Assembly: GCA_963575745.1 (NCBI GenBank)
Contig: CAUYUJ010001348.1
Span: 62,001-126,000 of the forward strand
Reading direction: 5' to 3'
DNA from: Prorocentrum cordatum
Taxonomy: Eukaryota > Sar > Dinophyceae > Prorocentrales > Prorocentraceae
Length of the DNA stretch: 64,000 bases
The number at the start of each line of letters is the position of its first letter. Position 1 is the stretch's first letter. The notes under the pieces are model-generated. The model did no database searches and was not told the DNA's origin. It saw only the letters and a program-made list of their open reading frames with translations. Position numbers and translations under genes: made by a program. Positions 52,371-62,760 of this stretch are shown piece after piece.

Positions 52371-52565
52371 AAGAAGAAGAAGAAGAAGAATAAGAATAAG
52401 AATAATAAGAATAATAATAATAATAATAATAAGAAGAAGAATAATAAGAAGAACAATAATAAGAAGAATAATAAGAAGAATAAGAAGAATAATAATAATA
52501 ATAATAAGAAGAATAATAATAATACTAATAAGAATAATAATAAGAAGAAGAAGAAGGAGAAGGAA
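52321..52565. repeat. (AAG)n / (AAT)n trinucleotide microsatellite
   Basis: Clean AAG run (52330-52390), then mixed AAT/AAG; poly-Lys/Asn frames are artefacts. Confidence 0.97.
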
Positions 52566-53059
52566 CACTGCAGGGAGGGACGGGGGAAGCCGATGGCTCA
52601 ACCAGCCCTCCTTGCTGCAGGGCCTCCCACGCCGCCGCCCTTCCCGAGGCCGGCCGGGCCCGGAAGCCTCGGACCGAGGCGCGGCGACCAGCGGCGGTGA
52701 CAGGCGGGCGAGTCTGGCGGCGCCAAGGACGACCACGACGAGGACGACGCCGCGGTCGAGGTCGGCGCTCGCATGCCATGGCGGCGCCCTGCGCCACGGC
52801 TCTCCGCCGCACTGCAGCGCCTTCTAGACGACCTGCGGGCGCGCCCGAACGCGCCCGCAAGTCGGCCGTGAGAAGAAACCCGCTACCGTGCCATGAGGCA
52901 CGAGTTGGAGTGTCCTCAAGTCCCAACGAGTTTTTTGTGCCGAGAACTTCGGATACTCTCTGACGGGCTCACAGCCCGAGTTGCGGACGCTCCTGGGTCC
53001 TCTCGCGCGCTCCTGGGGGTCCCGGCGTGATTTTACGGGAGGCCAAGAGCGAGCGCGTC
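52566..53059. other. No gene identified
   Basis: GC-rich, frames on both strands, no domain seen. Confidence 0.4.
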
Positions 53060-53330
53060 GTTCGGAATGTGCAAATCCAACATGGTCTCGGATGGCCCTT
53101 GGAGCCGTCCTGGGGCATTCTTGGGCGCCTTTTGGGCCCTCTTGGAGACTCTGGAGGGCGGCCCAAGGGGCAACCATCGTCACATCCAGTCGGTTGTCGC
53201 ACGGTTCTCGCATTACCACCATTTCGGGGTTTTCATGGCGTTCAAAACGGCCGCGAAGCGCCCCAGAGCCCTCCGGAGGGGCCCAGGACGCCCCCGAAAC
53301 TGCCCGAAGATGGGGAACGCGAACTGACAT
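53060..53330. repeat. CCAAGANGGC dispersed family, locus 6 (inverted)
   Basis: CATTCTTGGGCGCC, TTTTGGGCCCTCTTGG and GCCCAAGGGG words. Confidence 0.65.
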
Positions 53331-53460
53331 TTTGAACTCTCCGCCCCAAAATGGCTCCAAGATCGCTCCGCGCCTCCGAGGAGCGCCCGATTCCCCCAAA
53401 AGCCGACGAGAGGAGATCCTCGCAGGCATTGAGAAGGCTTCAGACCTACAACCCAGACGC

Positions 53461-53773
53461 GGTGGCGGAAGTGAGAAGTAAAGGTATAGGGCGTGGCCAT
53501 GAGGCGATAAGCCGAAAAAACGGATTTTACGATAACGTCGGCGACGCATCGAGGCATCCCACAACTCATCCCTTGATGACAAGCAAGACGAAGAGCGTGA
53601 GAAAAAAAACGTGGCATGGAGGGATTGATCATGGATAGACGTGGCATTTTGTCTGATGCTACGATCCCAAGCGCAGAGCCGCGTGCACCTAGCAAATAGG
53701 ACAGCGCTGCCTGGAGCGAAGACAGGGTTGGATAGAACGTTCGCGATGCAGCCTCTCCTCGAACCTCGTTTCA
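53461..53773 (-). repeat. 3' LTR of the Copia-like element
   Basis: Aligned with 58318-58633 over its length: ACGTCGGCGACG, CATCCCACAACTCATC, CAAGCAAGACGAAGAG, CAAATAGGACAGCGCTG and CAGCCTCTCCT are shared. Identity is about 75-88 percent by eye. The minus-strand end starts TGAAACGAGG. Confidence 0.8.
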
Positions 53774-54094
53774 AGTCGGGGGGGAGGGCCGAACGCTAGG
53801 TCCAAATCCTGATGAATTAAATCCAATAAAGCAAGAGGATCGGGATCTCGTTTGTTATGAACATCCCGAACAACAAACAGTAACGAAACACGGGAAGGGC
53901 AGCGCCGGAGCATTGGGGCGGGTCACGGCGCACTGCCACGACCAGCCGCAGACGAACGTGGGCAGTCACGGGCAAGGCCGCGTGACTACCCGCAGACAAT
54001 TAACGGGGGCGCCCAGCCGGTGGGCTGGGCGTCAACGCGCGCAGCGCGCGAGGGGATATGACCAAGCGGATACATTCCTTCAGCAACGAAGAGA

Positions 54095-54510
54095 GAGAAT
54101 AGCGCCCGTGTCCGGGCACTCATGGTTGACGCGGAACAGTGATCAGGGCCCCGTAGACCCGGGCACGCTAGACCCGGACACCCAATATCCCTCGAAACCA
54201 ATTTTTCCAAATGGCGGCACGAACAAAATACTGCACTGCAGCATTTCCTGAATAAGCCCGGACACAGGCCCCAAAAGCCTGCAAGACCCCCCTTAACCCG
54301 GACACGCACCCGAATCCTGCAGTGCAGCAAACAAAATATGCACGGGTGCTGAAAAACGTGACGTTGCAGGAAAGGATGTCGTTTCCTTGGCTTTCCGTGT
54401 CCTGGTTTATCTGCGTCCTGGCCCCTGGGGGCCTGACAGTGAATATACATGCCCGTGGCCGGGCGAAGATAACCGCATGTAGGTGTGCATGCCCGTGTCC
54501 GGGCAAGGAT
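54095..54510. repeat. CCGGACAC / GTGTCCGG motif cluster
   Basis: CCCGTGTCCGGGC occurs at about 54107 and 54494; ACCCGGACAC or GCCCGGACAC at 54171, 54258 and 54297; related GCCCGTGGCCGGGC at about 54450. Opposite orientations at the ends and middle could form a large hairpin. Confidence 0.7.
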
Positions 54511-54579
54511 AGCTACTTGTCTGTGTTTGAGTAGTCGTCCTCATTGATATCCGCTGGGCCTGAGTAGGGCCCCCCGATG

Positions 54580-56399
54580 TTAGTGCTGTGTCTTTCTTGC
54601 CCCGATAGGCGTCGCCTTTGACCTTGGCGCAAATGGCGCGGTCGGCGGCGGCCCGGCGGATGGCGGGGCCGCGACCGACGACCTGGCAGATGCCTCAACA
54701 AGTGGTCCGCCCTGGAACTTCGCCCGCGCAGCGCTGGCCATCTTCGCCGGGCCGGAAAAGCTCCGCTTGGAGGCCTTCCGGCTTGGGCTGCGGCAGTTGC
54801 CGACGGGTAATGTTTGTGGCAATCCGCCGGCGCCCTGGCTCTGCTCCTCTTGGGTTTCACGTTTTGGAAGCGGATGCTTGGTCTCCTTCAAGTTCTTCGT
54901 GGCTACCAGGTCGCCAGGGGCGTCAGGTTTTGACTTGTCCCTGCCCGTTGTCGAGCTCGATCCTCCTGGGCGCGCAGCAGGTGGCGATGGCGGGCCAACC
55001 TGGGATTCTGCGGACCTTTGTGGAGGCGGTTGGGCAGAGGTGTCGAGCTGCCGCCGAAGCGACCATTTTTCTTTGTAGCGCTGCCTTCGCGCTCCGCAGG
55101 GCCGTGCTTGCCTTTGTTCTCGCCCTTCTTCTTGACCTCTCTGCAGTCGGGGGGCCCCTCTGCATCTACCTCCTGGCCTGGGCGCAACATCTCTCCAGTG
55201 GCAGCGATCTCCTGAGCCTCCTGGGCGTTTCCGCCCGTTTCGTTGTCGGGGTTGCCTTCGCCCTGGGCGCGTCCGCCAGGTGGCTCGCAGGTGGGGTGGG
55301 TGCATGGGCCGTTCGCACTGCCCGCCCCCCCCCCATCTTCTCGTCCGCCGTCTGTGTTGATGCTGGGAAGGGGGCGGGGGGGGGGCGAACGAGTCTCGGC
55401 CCCAGGGCTGCCGATGACCTGGCCCGCTGTATTCAGCTCGCGCTGGCTCGGAATACTGGGCGCGCTGTCATCGCTAGCGTCGCCGGGATAGTTCGCTTGA
55501 TTTCGGCGGCGCCAGTCCGCGTAGTGGACCTTGGAGACATGATCGTCGCCCATGTCTTCCCGAGCCTTTTCGGCGTCTTGAGCTTCAGTATTGGTCGATG
55601 GAATAGATTCCCCATTGGGCGCGGCCGTCGTTCCGCCCCTGCCGTCGCCGCGATCGGGGGCCCAGGGCTTCTCGCCGCGATGCTGGCTGCGAGATGGGCG
55701 GTGCGCCGGGCAGATTCCGCGATGCTGACTGCGCGCAAGGCGCAGGCATATGCGGTGGCCCCTGCGAGCGCGCATGAGATTTCGCTTGCGTGCCCGCCTT
55801 TCGTCGCTGCCCCTGCCCCGACGCCCTGCTGTTTCGACGGTGTGAACCATGTCGTCGCGGGGGCCGTGATGCTTCAAAGATCACCAATTGCAAATCTGTG
55901 CCTCTGTGTAACCTTGGTCGGCGACGGAGTCCACGTCGGCGTCGTCGACCTCCGTGCGCGGGCCCTGGTCGCCACGAGAGAGAGAAGTGCGCCCCTTGCC
56001 AGGAGGTGCGTCCCTTTCCCCAGCCTGCGTCGCGGGATCTCGCGCCGCACGTGGCCTCGACTGACTGGGCGTGCGCTTTGCCCTTGGATGGCCCAGCGCC
56101 GCGAGAGCGGCTGCGGCCTCGACCAGGCCGCCCGTGCCCGGGCCACATTTGCCAGATTTACCTGGCGCGCCTGCAATGGCGCGGGCCGCTGAGCCGCGGC
56201 CGCGGCGACTGTTTCCCGTGTCGCCCTCATCGGGGCCGCCCGAGCCAATGGGGGCCTTTCCAGACGCACCCCGCGTCGTAAATGCGTTGGCGTGGGTCTG
56301 TTCCCACTCCGCTGCAGACCGCTCCGTCTCCGCGAGTCCGAACGCCGTTGGAGCTGGGGGCGGGTGGTGTTTTGCCTGCTCATGTCCGAGTTGTTCCAT
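54580..56399 (-). pseudogene. Hydrophilic linker/extension frame downstream of gag
   Basis: No family recognised. One minus frame runs from 56399 to 54903, broken only by a stop at 55881-55883. A second takes over near 55020 and runs to 54580. The sequence is rich in Gly, Glu, Arg, Pro, Thr and Gln, with no membrane segment and no catalytic motif (for example EMEQLGHEQAKHHPPPAP, KVHYADWRRRNQANYPGDAS, KNLKETKHPLPKRETQEEQ). Its place right after the zinc knuckle suggests the gag C-terminal region of the same element, replaced or expanded where protease and integrase should be. Confidence 0.4.
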
Positions 56400-56434
56400 C
56401 TCTTCAGCGTCGGTGGCAGGTGTAGTGTCCGCGT

Positions 56435-58037
56435 CTTACGCGCAGTCGTCGTCGTCGGGGTCTCCCTGTGCGTCTCTGTGCCAGCGCGCGCCGATCCAGT
56501 CCTCGAGGGGCGCGTCGCGCAGCTCCTCGACCCCGCCCTGCAGGCGCTCGGCGCAGCGCCCCGCCGACATGGCAGCGTCGGCAAAGTGGGCCATCAACAA
56601 CCAAGCAGGACTGGGCTGGGATTGAAGGGGGTGGTCGATATCGGGAAAATCAAAGCCCTCAATAATGTCAGAATTGGACCGCTCTGAGCCGAGAAATGCT
56701 GATCCGCCCCCTCTCCCAGCTCCCGTGGGTCATTGCGCTTGGAATTGTTTGTCGCTGCCGCAAGTATTGCATGCCATCCTTTCGCCGTCTTTACCCATTG
56801 GGTTGTCCAATGCCCTTGCCCGTTGTATGCCTACGATCCTTACCTCTACCTTTACCTCCTAAGAAGAGGTCTTCAAAAGTCTTAATCGGTCAATCGGGCC
56901 AGAAACGCGGCTATTCCTTGGCTATGCAGTCTGCGGGTGCGTCTGCCACCTGCACCGCGGCCTCTTCCTGTGCGGAAGAAGACGCGACGCGCGGCTCGGC
57001 TGAAACCTCCTAAGTGGTTTCTATGTCGCCTCCATTTTCTTTTTGCGTGATGTTTGCCTGGGTGTAGATATTCTGTAGTTGCGTCGTCGCCGGCTGGTAG
57101 GTCTGACCACTTGAGGTTGTCGGCGCCGGCGGAGGAGACCGAGGGTGAGCCCCGGAGGGTTGTGGCACCAGGTGGTGCATGTTTGAGCCAGACGGCTGTT
57201 CGTCGTTGTTGTCGGCGTCTGGGCCTAGGAGCGTCGTGGACTCAGTGGGCTTTCTGTCGTTCCAAATGCTGTTCGGCAGGGCGGCCGGCGCGTCGCATAT
57301 TTCGGCGTGGTAGGTGCTGGCGCTGCGTCCGCTGAAGATGCTCCTGGTGCTCCCAAGGGGATGCTCGGCCAAGTGCCCATGGCTGCGCATTTGCTCCAGG
57401 AGTTGGTCGCGCTGTTGTTGGGCGCGGGGCGCCCGTTGGTTCAGCGGTTGCAGTTGCCGTGCTGTTCGGGAGGTGCCAGCCTCCTAGGCCCGAAAGAAGA
57501 TCGGGGTAAGGATCCGGAAATAATGCATGTTGAAGCCTACTGAGTCTGCTTCCAGTCTGGCCATCTCGAACCTGGCCAGCACTGAATCGATGTGTTCGCC
57601 TCTGCCGACCCTGAAATCGATGAGGGCTGTCCCTGAGGTGAACTGTCGCTCGTCCTCAAGGTTTTCAAGTTTGGCGCTTAGTAGGTGCGTGATATATGTG
57701 GCTCCATAGTGCGTCTGCCCTGTAGTGTGACGCCATAGCTGATGATGGTGGACGGCGCCCTCGTGGCTAGTGTCCTAGCCAGTGCCCCTAGGCCGCGCTG
57801 GAAAAAAACTGCGGCCTGTTGGGGAGGAATCATGCTGCCGCTCGCGACGGTAAGCCGTGCGTGTACTTCGCGAATAAAAGAAAAACGCGGAAGGGTGCGT
57901 TGCCTGCGGGATCCAAGAAGAGGCCCCGAGCGCGTGTTTTTGTAATCCAGTTCTCCTCCTCGCACGCATGCCGCGGCAAGACCCAAACGCGCCCATATTG
58001 TTCCAGAAATCATGACCTTAACATGGTGCGTGGTCAT
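56435..58037 (-). pseudogene. Copia-like gag with disabled zinc knuckle
   Basis: The gag protein packages element RNA. The minus strand from 58037 reads GSMIPPQQAAVFFQRGLGAL, then ARTLATRAPSTIISYGVTLQ, shifts frame near 57712 to HYGATYITHLLSAKLENLED, FRVGRGEHIDSVLARFEMAR and HYFRILTPIFFRA. It hits TAG at 57484-57486 and goes on LNQRAPRAQQQRDQLLEQMR, with stops at 57010 and 56911. A GKGRGKDRR basic stretch is followed by MACNTCGSDKQFQAQ-stop (56771-56730), a CX2CX4HX4C knuckle in which His is Gln and the last Cys codon is TGA. The tail ends RWHRDAQGDPDDDDCA. Fold and role are known for the family; the match is by pattern memory only. Confidence 0.7.
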
Positions 58038-58317
58038 GTTGTAGCTGATGATGTTTTGGTTGCGTGCTGTTGGAATTTGTTGCGTCCGTGGGGTCGCGAC
58101 TAGGTGCGGATAGGTATCGGTGCTTGGGTTGTGCGTGGCGTGTGGCCACGCGGTGGGGGGATGGAGGTGTAGGACTGTAGGTTACTAGCTGGTTCGAAGG
58201 TTTGAGAATCTAGTTGCCGCGAGCCAACGCAGTCGGGTGCTGCACTGTACCGTGGCAGCGTGCTGTGTACATAGCACCTGATGTTGGAGCCAGTCGCATG
58301 AGGATGTAGCCAGCTCC

Positions 58318-58633
58318 GCTGGCAAGTGGACAAGTAAGGGTACAGGGCTGGACCATGCGGTAATAAGCTGGGAGCCCCACCCTTAGGATGACGTCGGCGA
58401 CGTATCGAAATATCCCACAGCTCATCCGTTGATGGCAAGCAAGACGAAGAGATAAGAGAGAAGCCGTGGGATGGAGAGGTGGATCATAGATAAACGTGGC
58501 CTTTGTCTTATGCAACGATCCCAACTAAAGGCGCACAGAGTCGTGTGCACCTTGCAAATAGGACAGCGCTGACTTGAACCAATACAGCGTAGGATATAGC
58601 GATCGCTACACAGCCTCTCCTTGAACCAAATCA
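58318..58633 (-). repeat. 5' LTR of the Copia-like element
   Basis: Partner of 53461-53773. It lies 280 bp upstream of the gag frame, as expected for a 5' LTR plus leader. The minus-strand end starts TGATTTGGTTCAAGGAG. Confidence 0.8.
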
Positions 58634-58679
58634 GCCGCCCACGGTGGTCTTTCTACAAGGGTGCACGGCGCCACGCGGA

Positions 58680-59225
58680 AAGCTCATCCAGATCCGATTG
58701 GCACTGATTTTCCTCTCTAGATGGCTCCAAGATTTCCTCCACGATGCTCCCACGATGCTTGCAAGACGGCCAAGTTAACCCAACACCGCCCAAAGTGTCC
58801 CCCAGACGGCCCAAAGGGCCCCCAAGACGCCCCAAGTGGGCTTCAAGAGGACTTCCAACTGGCCAACAGCTTTGACGGTCCTTAGATGTTACAGTGATTC
58901 TAAAGTTCTCGCCGCTCTGAGCTTCTGATGCTCCAAGGCTGGCACACCGGCCCCCGGCCCAGGAGGCCCCCAAAATGCCCCCCAAAGGCCAGCAACAAGG
59001 CCCAAGAGGGCACCAAGACAGCCACAGAGGCTCCCCCAAAGGCCCAGACACTTCCAAATGGGTCTAAAGCGGTTGATTAAAGAGGGACCCGCGACTGCCG
59101 AGGAAGGGCACAAGACGGTCTTCGAAGGCCAGGGGGCTCCCAAGAGGTCCCCAATGTCCCAGGAGACCCCGAAGAGGCCTGTGCCCCTTAGAGCACCCCC
59201 AACAAGTACCAAGAAATCCGCCAAA
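58680..59225. repeat. CCAAGANGGC dispersed family, locus 7
   Basis: CAAGACGGCCAAG, GCCCCCAAGACGCCCC, CAAGAGGGCACCAAGAC and CCCAAGAGGTCCCC words; directly beside the 5' LTR. Confidence 0.8.
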
Positions 59226-59503
59226 AGCCAGATTTTCTAGCCTCTCCTCATCCCTCTTTCTCTTCCGCTCTCCAGCATTCCCCCGAAGGGTTCCACAACG
59301 GCTGGGGGAACACATAGTCCAATAGCTTGGCCTGACTTCGGCCCAACGTTTGGCCGCACGGCGTTTCCAAAAGGCAGGGTGCGGCGGTGATTCGCCGTAG
59401 ACGTCTTCGGTACAAGGGCACATTCGACGTTTGCACTGGAACTTCCTGTAAGGTGCTCGAATGTCTCTGTGGGTCAGAGGGGTCATCGGAGGATAATGGA
59501 CAA

Positions 59504-59643
59504 GCGCGTTCCACCACTCGCGAAGTAACTACTTGCAAATGGACTGGATCCGCGGCGGGGCTTGTACGATACATTCTATAGAGGAAGACATGTTTTAGTT
59601 TCGGACGTGTGCAAGTAGTTACTTTGCGAGTGCAAGAACGCGC
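59504..59643. mobile_element. 140-bp hairpin element with 34-bp inverted ends
   Basis: GCGCGTTCCACCACTCGCGA, AGTAACTACTTGCA (59504-59537) pairs with 59610-59643 (30 of 34). The loop is AT-richer and codes for nothing. No flanking duplication seen. Confidence 0.7.
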
Positions 59644-59879
59644 CTGGTGAGATAAGATATTCCAGTGGGGCACCTGCAGGCAAGTCAGTTTCTTGCTCTT
59701 GCGCCTACTGGTTCAAGCCCACTGGCCTCCGAGGCCTCTGGCAGCCTCGGGCCCCTGGAGACCTCAGTGGACCTCCGCTGGCCGCGAGACCTCTGAGGGC
59801 CCCCGGAGACCCAGACCCCTGGCGCGCGGGCTGTGGCTTCTGACGCCGCGCGAGACCTCAATCCCGAGCGGCTGCTGCG
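59644..59879. other. No gene identified
   Basis: Short stretch with CCTCGGGCCC/CCTCTGAGGG-like words. Confidence 0.4.
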
Positions 59880-60150
59880 GCTGCTCCTCCTACTTACTCC
59901 TCCTCCTTTTCACTCCTCCTCCTCCTCCTTCTCCTCCTCCTCCCCTCCTCCTCCTCCTCCTCCTCCTCCTCCTCCTCCTCCTCCTCCTCCTCCTCCTCAT
60001 TCTCTCCCCCCCCTCCTCCTCCTCCTCTCCTCCTCCTCCTCCTCCTCCTCCTTCCTCCTTCTGCTCCTCTGCTCCTCCTCCTCCTCCTCCTCCTCCTCCT
60101 CCTCCTCCTCCTCCTCCTCCTCCTCCCCCTCCTCCTCCTCCTCCTCCTAT
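59880..60150. repeat. (CTC)n microsatellite
   Basis: CTCCTC with few breaks; CCGCCA/CATCGCCG runs follow to 60310. Confidence 0.97.
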
Positions 60151-60310
60151 GCCTCGTGATCTTCCTTCTCTTCCTGCTACCCGTCCTTGCCCCCTAGTCC
60201 TGCTCCCCTTCCTTGCCACCGCCGCCATCGCCACCGCTACCGCCACCGCCAGCGTCGCCGCCGCCGCCATCGCCGCCGCCATCGTTGTCATTCTCCCCGT
60301 CGTCGTCGAC

Positions 60311-60650
60311 GCCGTCTATTTGACCCCCCTCGATCTGACCAGCGTTGCCGTGGGCCGCGCGCACGTGCGCGCAGCTCACGTCGCCTCGCCAAGGCCCTGG
60401 GGGTTGAAGCTGGTGGACACCTGCCGATGGGTAGTGAGGAGGAGCTTCCCCTCTTCCCTCCGCCTCCTCATAGACGTCCACAACGACACCCAAACCGACC
60501 ACCGATTGAACCGACAGCGGTGCCGAGACCGACTGAATTCGACGGAACGAAAGCAGCTAAGCAGCCTCGAAGAACGCCGGGGCGCGGCAACCGACCGAAC
60601 CCACCGGACCGAATGCAGCCGACTGAGATCAAGCTGCGGACATAATTCTT
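60311..60650. other. No gene identified
   Basis: Contains recurring ACCGAC words at 60490-60610; frames on both strands. Confidence 0.4.
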
Positions 60651-60699
60651 CTCCTCCTCCTCCTCCTCCTCCTCGGTCCTCCTCCTCCTCCTCCTCCTT

Positions 60700-61760
60700 C
60701 TCCTGCGCTGGGCGACCGCGCGCCGCTGTCCCTGCGCGCGGAGCGAGGGCCTGCTTCGGCCAGCGAAGAGGAGCATCCCTGCGCCCCCGCTGCCGGAGGC
60801 GCCGCATCGTCCAGCGAGGTGGCCCCTGGCCTCGCACCCCGATCGATCGCCCAGCAGTCGGCAACCGATCGCGCGGGGCAGGGGCCGCTGCGGCCAACAG
60901 GGAGGAGCACCTCTGCACCCCTGCCCCTGGCAGGGGCGATCGGCCAACGAGGAGGCCCCCGACCTCGTGCCCCGCCAGGGCTGATGGCCTCGGAGGCTTG
61001 GCCGTCGACTCCCTGCTGCGGCCCCAGTGGCAGCCAGTCTGCTTCTCCGGCGCGCCAACGGCTGGCCAGTCCGCGTCGGCCTTCATGACGTCGGCCTCCG
61101 CGTCGGCGTCGACGTTCGCATGCTGTTCCGCGGCTCCCGGGGAAGTGCCTTCGTGGGCCGCCTGCGCGCGAAGGTCTGCCCTGGCCGCGCTCGCTTCAGC
61201 GCGGCGCGCGCGGAAGCCTCCGCCGTGGAGCGGGCGTGCTCGGCGTGGCTCTGCCTGCAGCTGCCTCGGCCTTCGTGCGGGACGCAAGAACGACCACAGC
61301 CACTGCTTTTCTTTTGTTGCCGCCTTCCAGCCAGCAGGAACAAAGGAGTGGTTGTGGTCATTTTCGTTAAGCTTGGCACCAGGGAAATGACCACAACCAC
61401 TGCTTCTTTTTCGGACGGCTGGAAGGCAGCGCAAACAAGAAGCAGTGGCTGTGGTCATTTTCCTGTCCCGCACTTCGCTCGATTCGGCTTCCTCCGGGCC
61501 CGCGGCGCCTGGCGCAGCGCCCAGTGCGGCTCTGGGCTGCGAGGGCGCCGGCGGCCGCCGCGCCTCGGCGGCCGCCCTCGGCCCCTCGCGCGCTCGGGGA
61601 GGCGCGCCCTTGAGCAGGTGGAGGGCCTCCTGTCCAAACCGCGCGCCATCGGCAACGCTGAGGCCGCGCCCCTCTACGGGGGCCCTGGCCAGATCGCGCG
61701 CGACTCCCGCGGCCGAGGTGCCCTCCGATCAGCAACGGAACGCGCCGCCCAGCCACCGCA
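60700..61760 (-). CDS. Hypothetical Ala-rich long frame interrupted by foldback elements
   Basis: No family recognised. A minus frame is open from about 61728 to 60376. It reads ARFGQEALHLLKGAPPRARE, EEAESSEVRDR, passes straight through two foldback elements (ENDHNHSF, KQWLWSF), and then EASAARADLRAQAAHEGTSP, EQHANVDADAEADVMKADAD. Composition is helical and Ala-rich. The first 70 and middle 80 residues look coding; the rest, into the CCT tract, does not. Plus-strand frames of similar length overlap, so this is tentative. Confidence 0.28.
61286..61468. mobile_element. Pair of ~80-bp foldback elements in opposite orientation
   Basis: First unit 61286-61369: ACGACCACAGCCACTGCTTT ... GGAGTGGTTGTGGTCATTTT. 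Second unit 61385-61465: AAATGACCACAACCACTGCT ... AGCAGTGGCTGTGGTCATTT. Each has near-perfect inverted arms of about 25 bp. The loops (GCCGCCTTCCAGCC; GGCTGGAAGGCAGC) are reverse complements, so the two copies lie head to head. Confidence 0.85.
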
Positions 61761-61869
61761 TCGACTTGGCCAGCTTGCGCAGCCACGCCCCCGCGCAACC
61801 TGCCATCGCCCGGCAGCCCGGTCACTGCGTAGCAGCAGACATCATCGAGGTACCTGCGAAACTTCTGCA

Positions 61870-62128
61870 ACCATTGCCGAGGCTCCGCTCAAGCACGGGG
61901 GGCGGTGCCAGTGCCGCGCAAGAGCTGCGCCGACCCACGCTGGCACGCGATCTGAGGCCAGCCGGAGACGCGCGCCCCGCGCGCGTTCGTGCTCGAACCC
62001 CAAACTCGGGATATTCTTTTCACGTCAACCGCCAAACCACGCTGGACGCACCCCTCCACGCAGCAGGCCGAAAAAACAGCCGATATGGAGGCGAAGCGAA
62101 AAAAACACGCTCGATTTGGGGCCCCCTT
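61870..62128. other. No gene identified
   Basis: GC-rich to 62000, then a short AT-richer segment. Confidence 0.4.
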
Positions 62129-62760
62129 CTAGCGGCCACGGATCGAGCGGGGCGCCGCTCTTGGGGTGCTTTCCCTTGCGAATGCAGGACCACGTGCGAC
62201 GGCGTCCGTTGTCGCGGGGGCCCTGGGCCAGGGGCCCAAGACATTCCTCGCGGAGGGTCCCTGACTTGTCCGCCAGATGTGCAACGACAACATCTGGCGC
62301 AACATACTAAAAATGCCTTCGCCTTTGCTGGCGCCGACATATTTCTGGAGCCGAAATAAAACGGGCCCATGGTCAAGATCAGTCAAACTCTGACCCGCGA
62401 TGCCTTCGATGGTCGTGGCGCCTTGCGCCAGCCAGGCTTCGGCCGCCAGGGCCGCAACTCCAGGCCCTTCCTTCCCAGCGCCAGTCGCGATGGGGGCGTG
62501 GGGGAGGTCTCGAAGCGGAGGGGGGCTTTCAGAGGGGGCTCCAGCGAGGTCCAACCTGGCCCACAAAAAGGCACAACTTCGGCATGAAGCTTGCGCGCGG
62601 CGCGCGAAAAGGCAAGTGGCTCAACCTCGTTTGGCGATGGCTGCGGGCGTCGCAGATCAGCGGCCTTCGCTGCCTCGTCGGCAAAGTCATTGCCATGCTT
62701 GCTCTGCTTTCCCGGTTAACTGGTACTAAACCACAACCATAGAAGTAAGAAACAAGAATC
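62129..62760 (-). pseudogene. Retroelement RNase H tail fragment
   Basis: The minus strand reads GKQSKHGNDFADEAAKAADL (about 62720-62650), the H-x-x-N-x-x-A-D end of an RNase H domain as in LINE or retroelement polyproteins. It is followed by EVEPLAFSRAARKLHAEVVP; a frame change near 62560 leads into a 145-codon frame (LDLAGAPSESPPPLRDLPH, LTDLDHGPVLFRLQKYVGA) ending at 62129. A TAA stands just upstream of the RNase H piece. The rest of the RNase H and any RT are missing or unrecognisable to the right. Confidence 0.45.

Larger units (their letters stand above)
53461..58633 (-). mobile_element. Copia-like LTR element reduced to gag (TR-GAG-like), old
   Basis: Two diverged direct repeats of ~310 bp (53461-53773 and 58318-58633) bound 4.5 kb. 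Inside, on the minus strand, is a broken gag with a zinc knuckle, followed by a ~1.8-kb hydrophilic frame. No protease, integrase, RT or RNase H was found, and there is too little space for a normal pol. This is how non-autonomous gag-only elements look. Both repeat copies end TGA...; no target duplication or purine tract could be fixed. Confidence 0.65.

Noticed and set aside
52321-52700. Lys/Asn-rich and Ile/Arg-rich proteins
   Set aside because: Translations of the (AAG)n/(AAT)n microsatellite.
58180-58240. tRNA-like GGTTCGAAGG word
   Set aside because: No acceptor stem or anticodon arm could be paired around it.
53440-58640. Target-site duplication of the Copia-like element
   Set aside because: No matching 4-6 bp direct repeat could be fixed at the inferred borders, which are uncertain by several bases.
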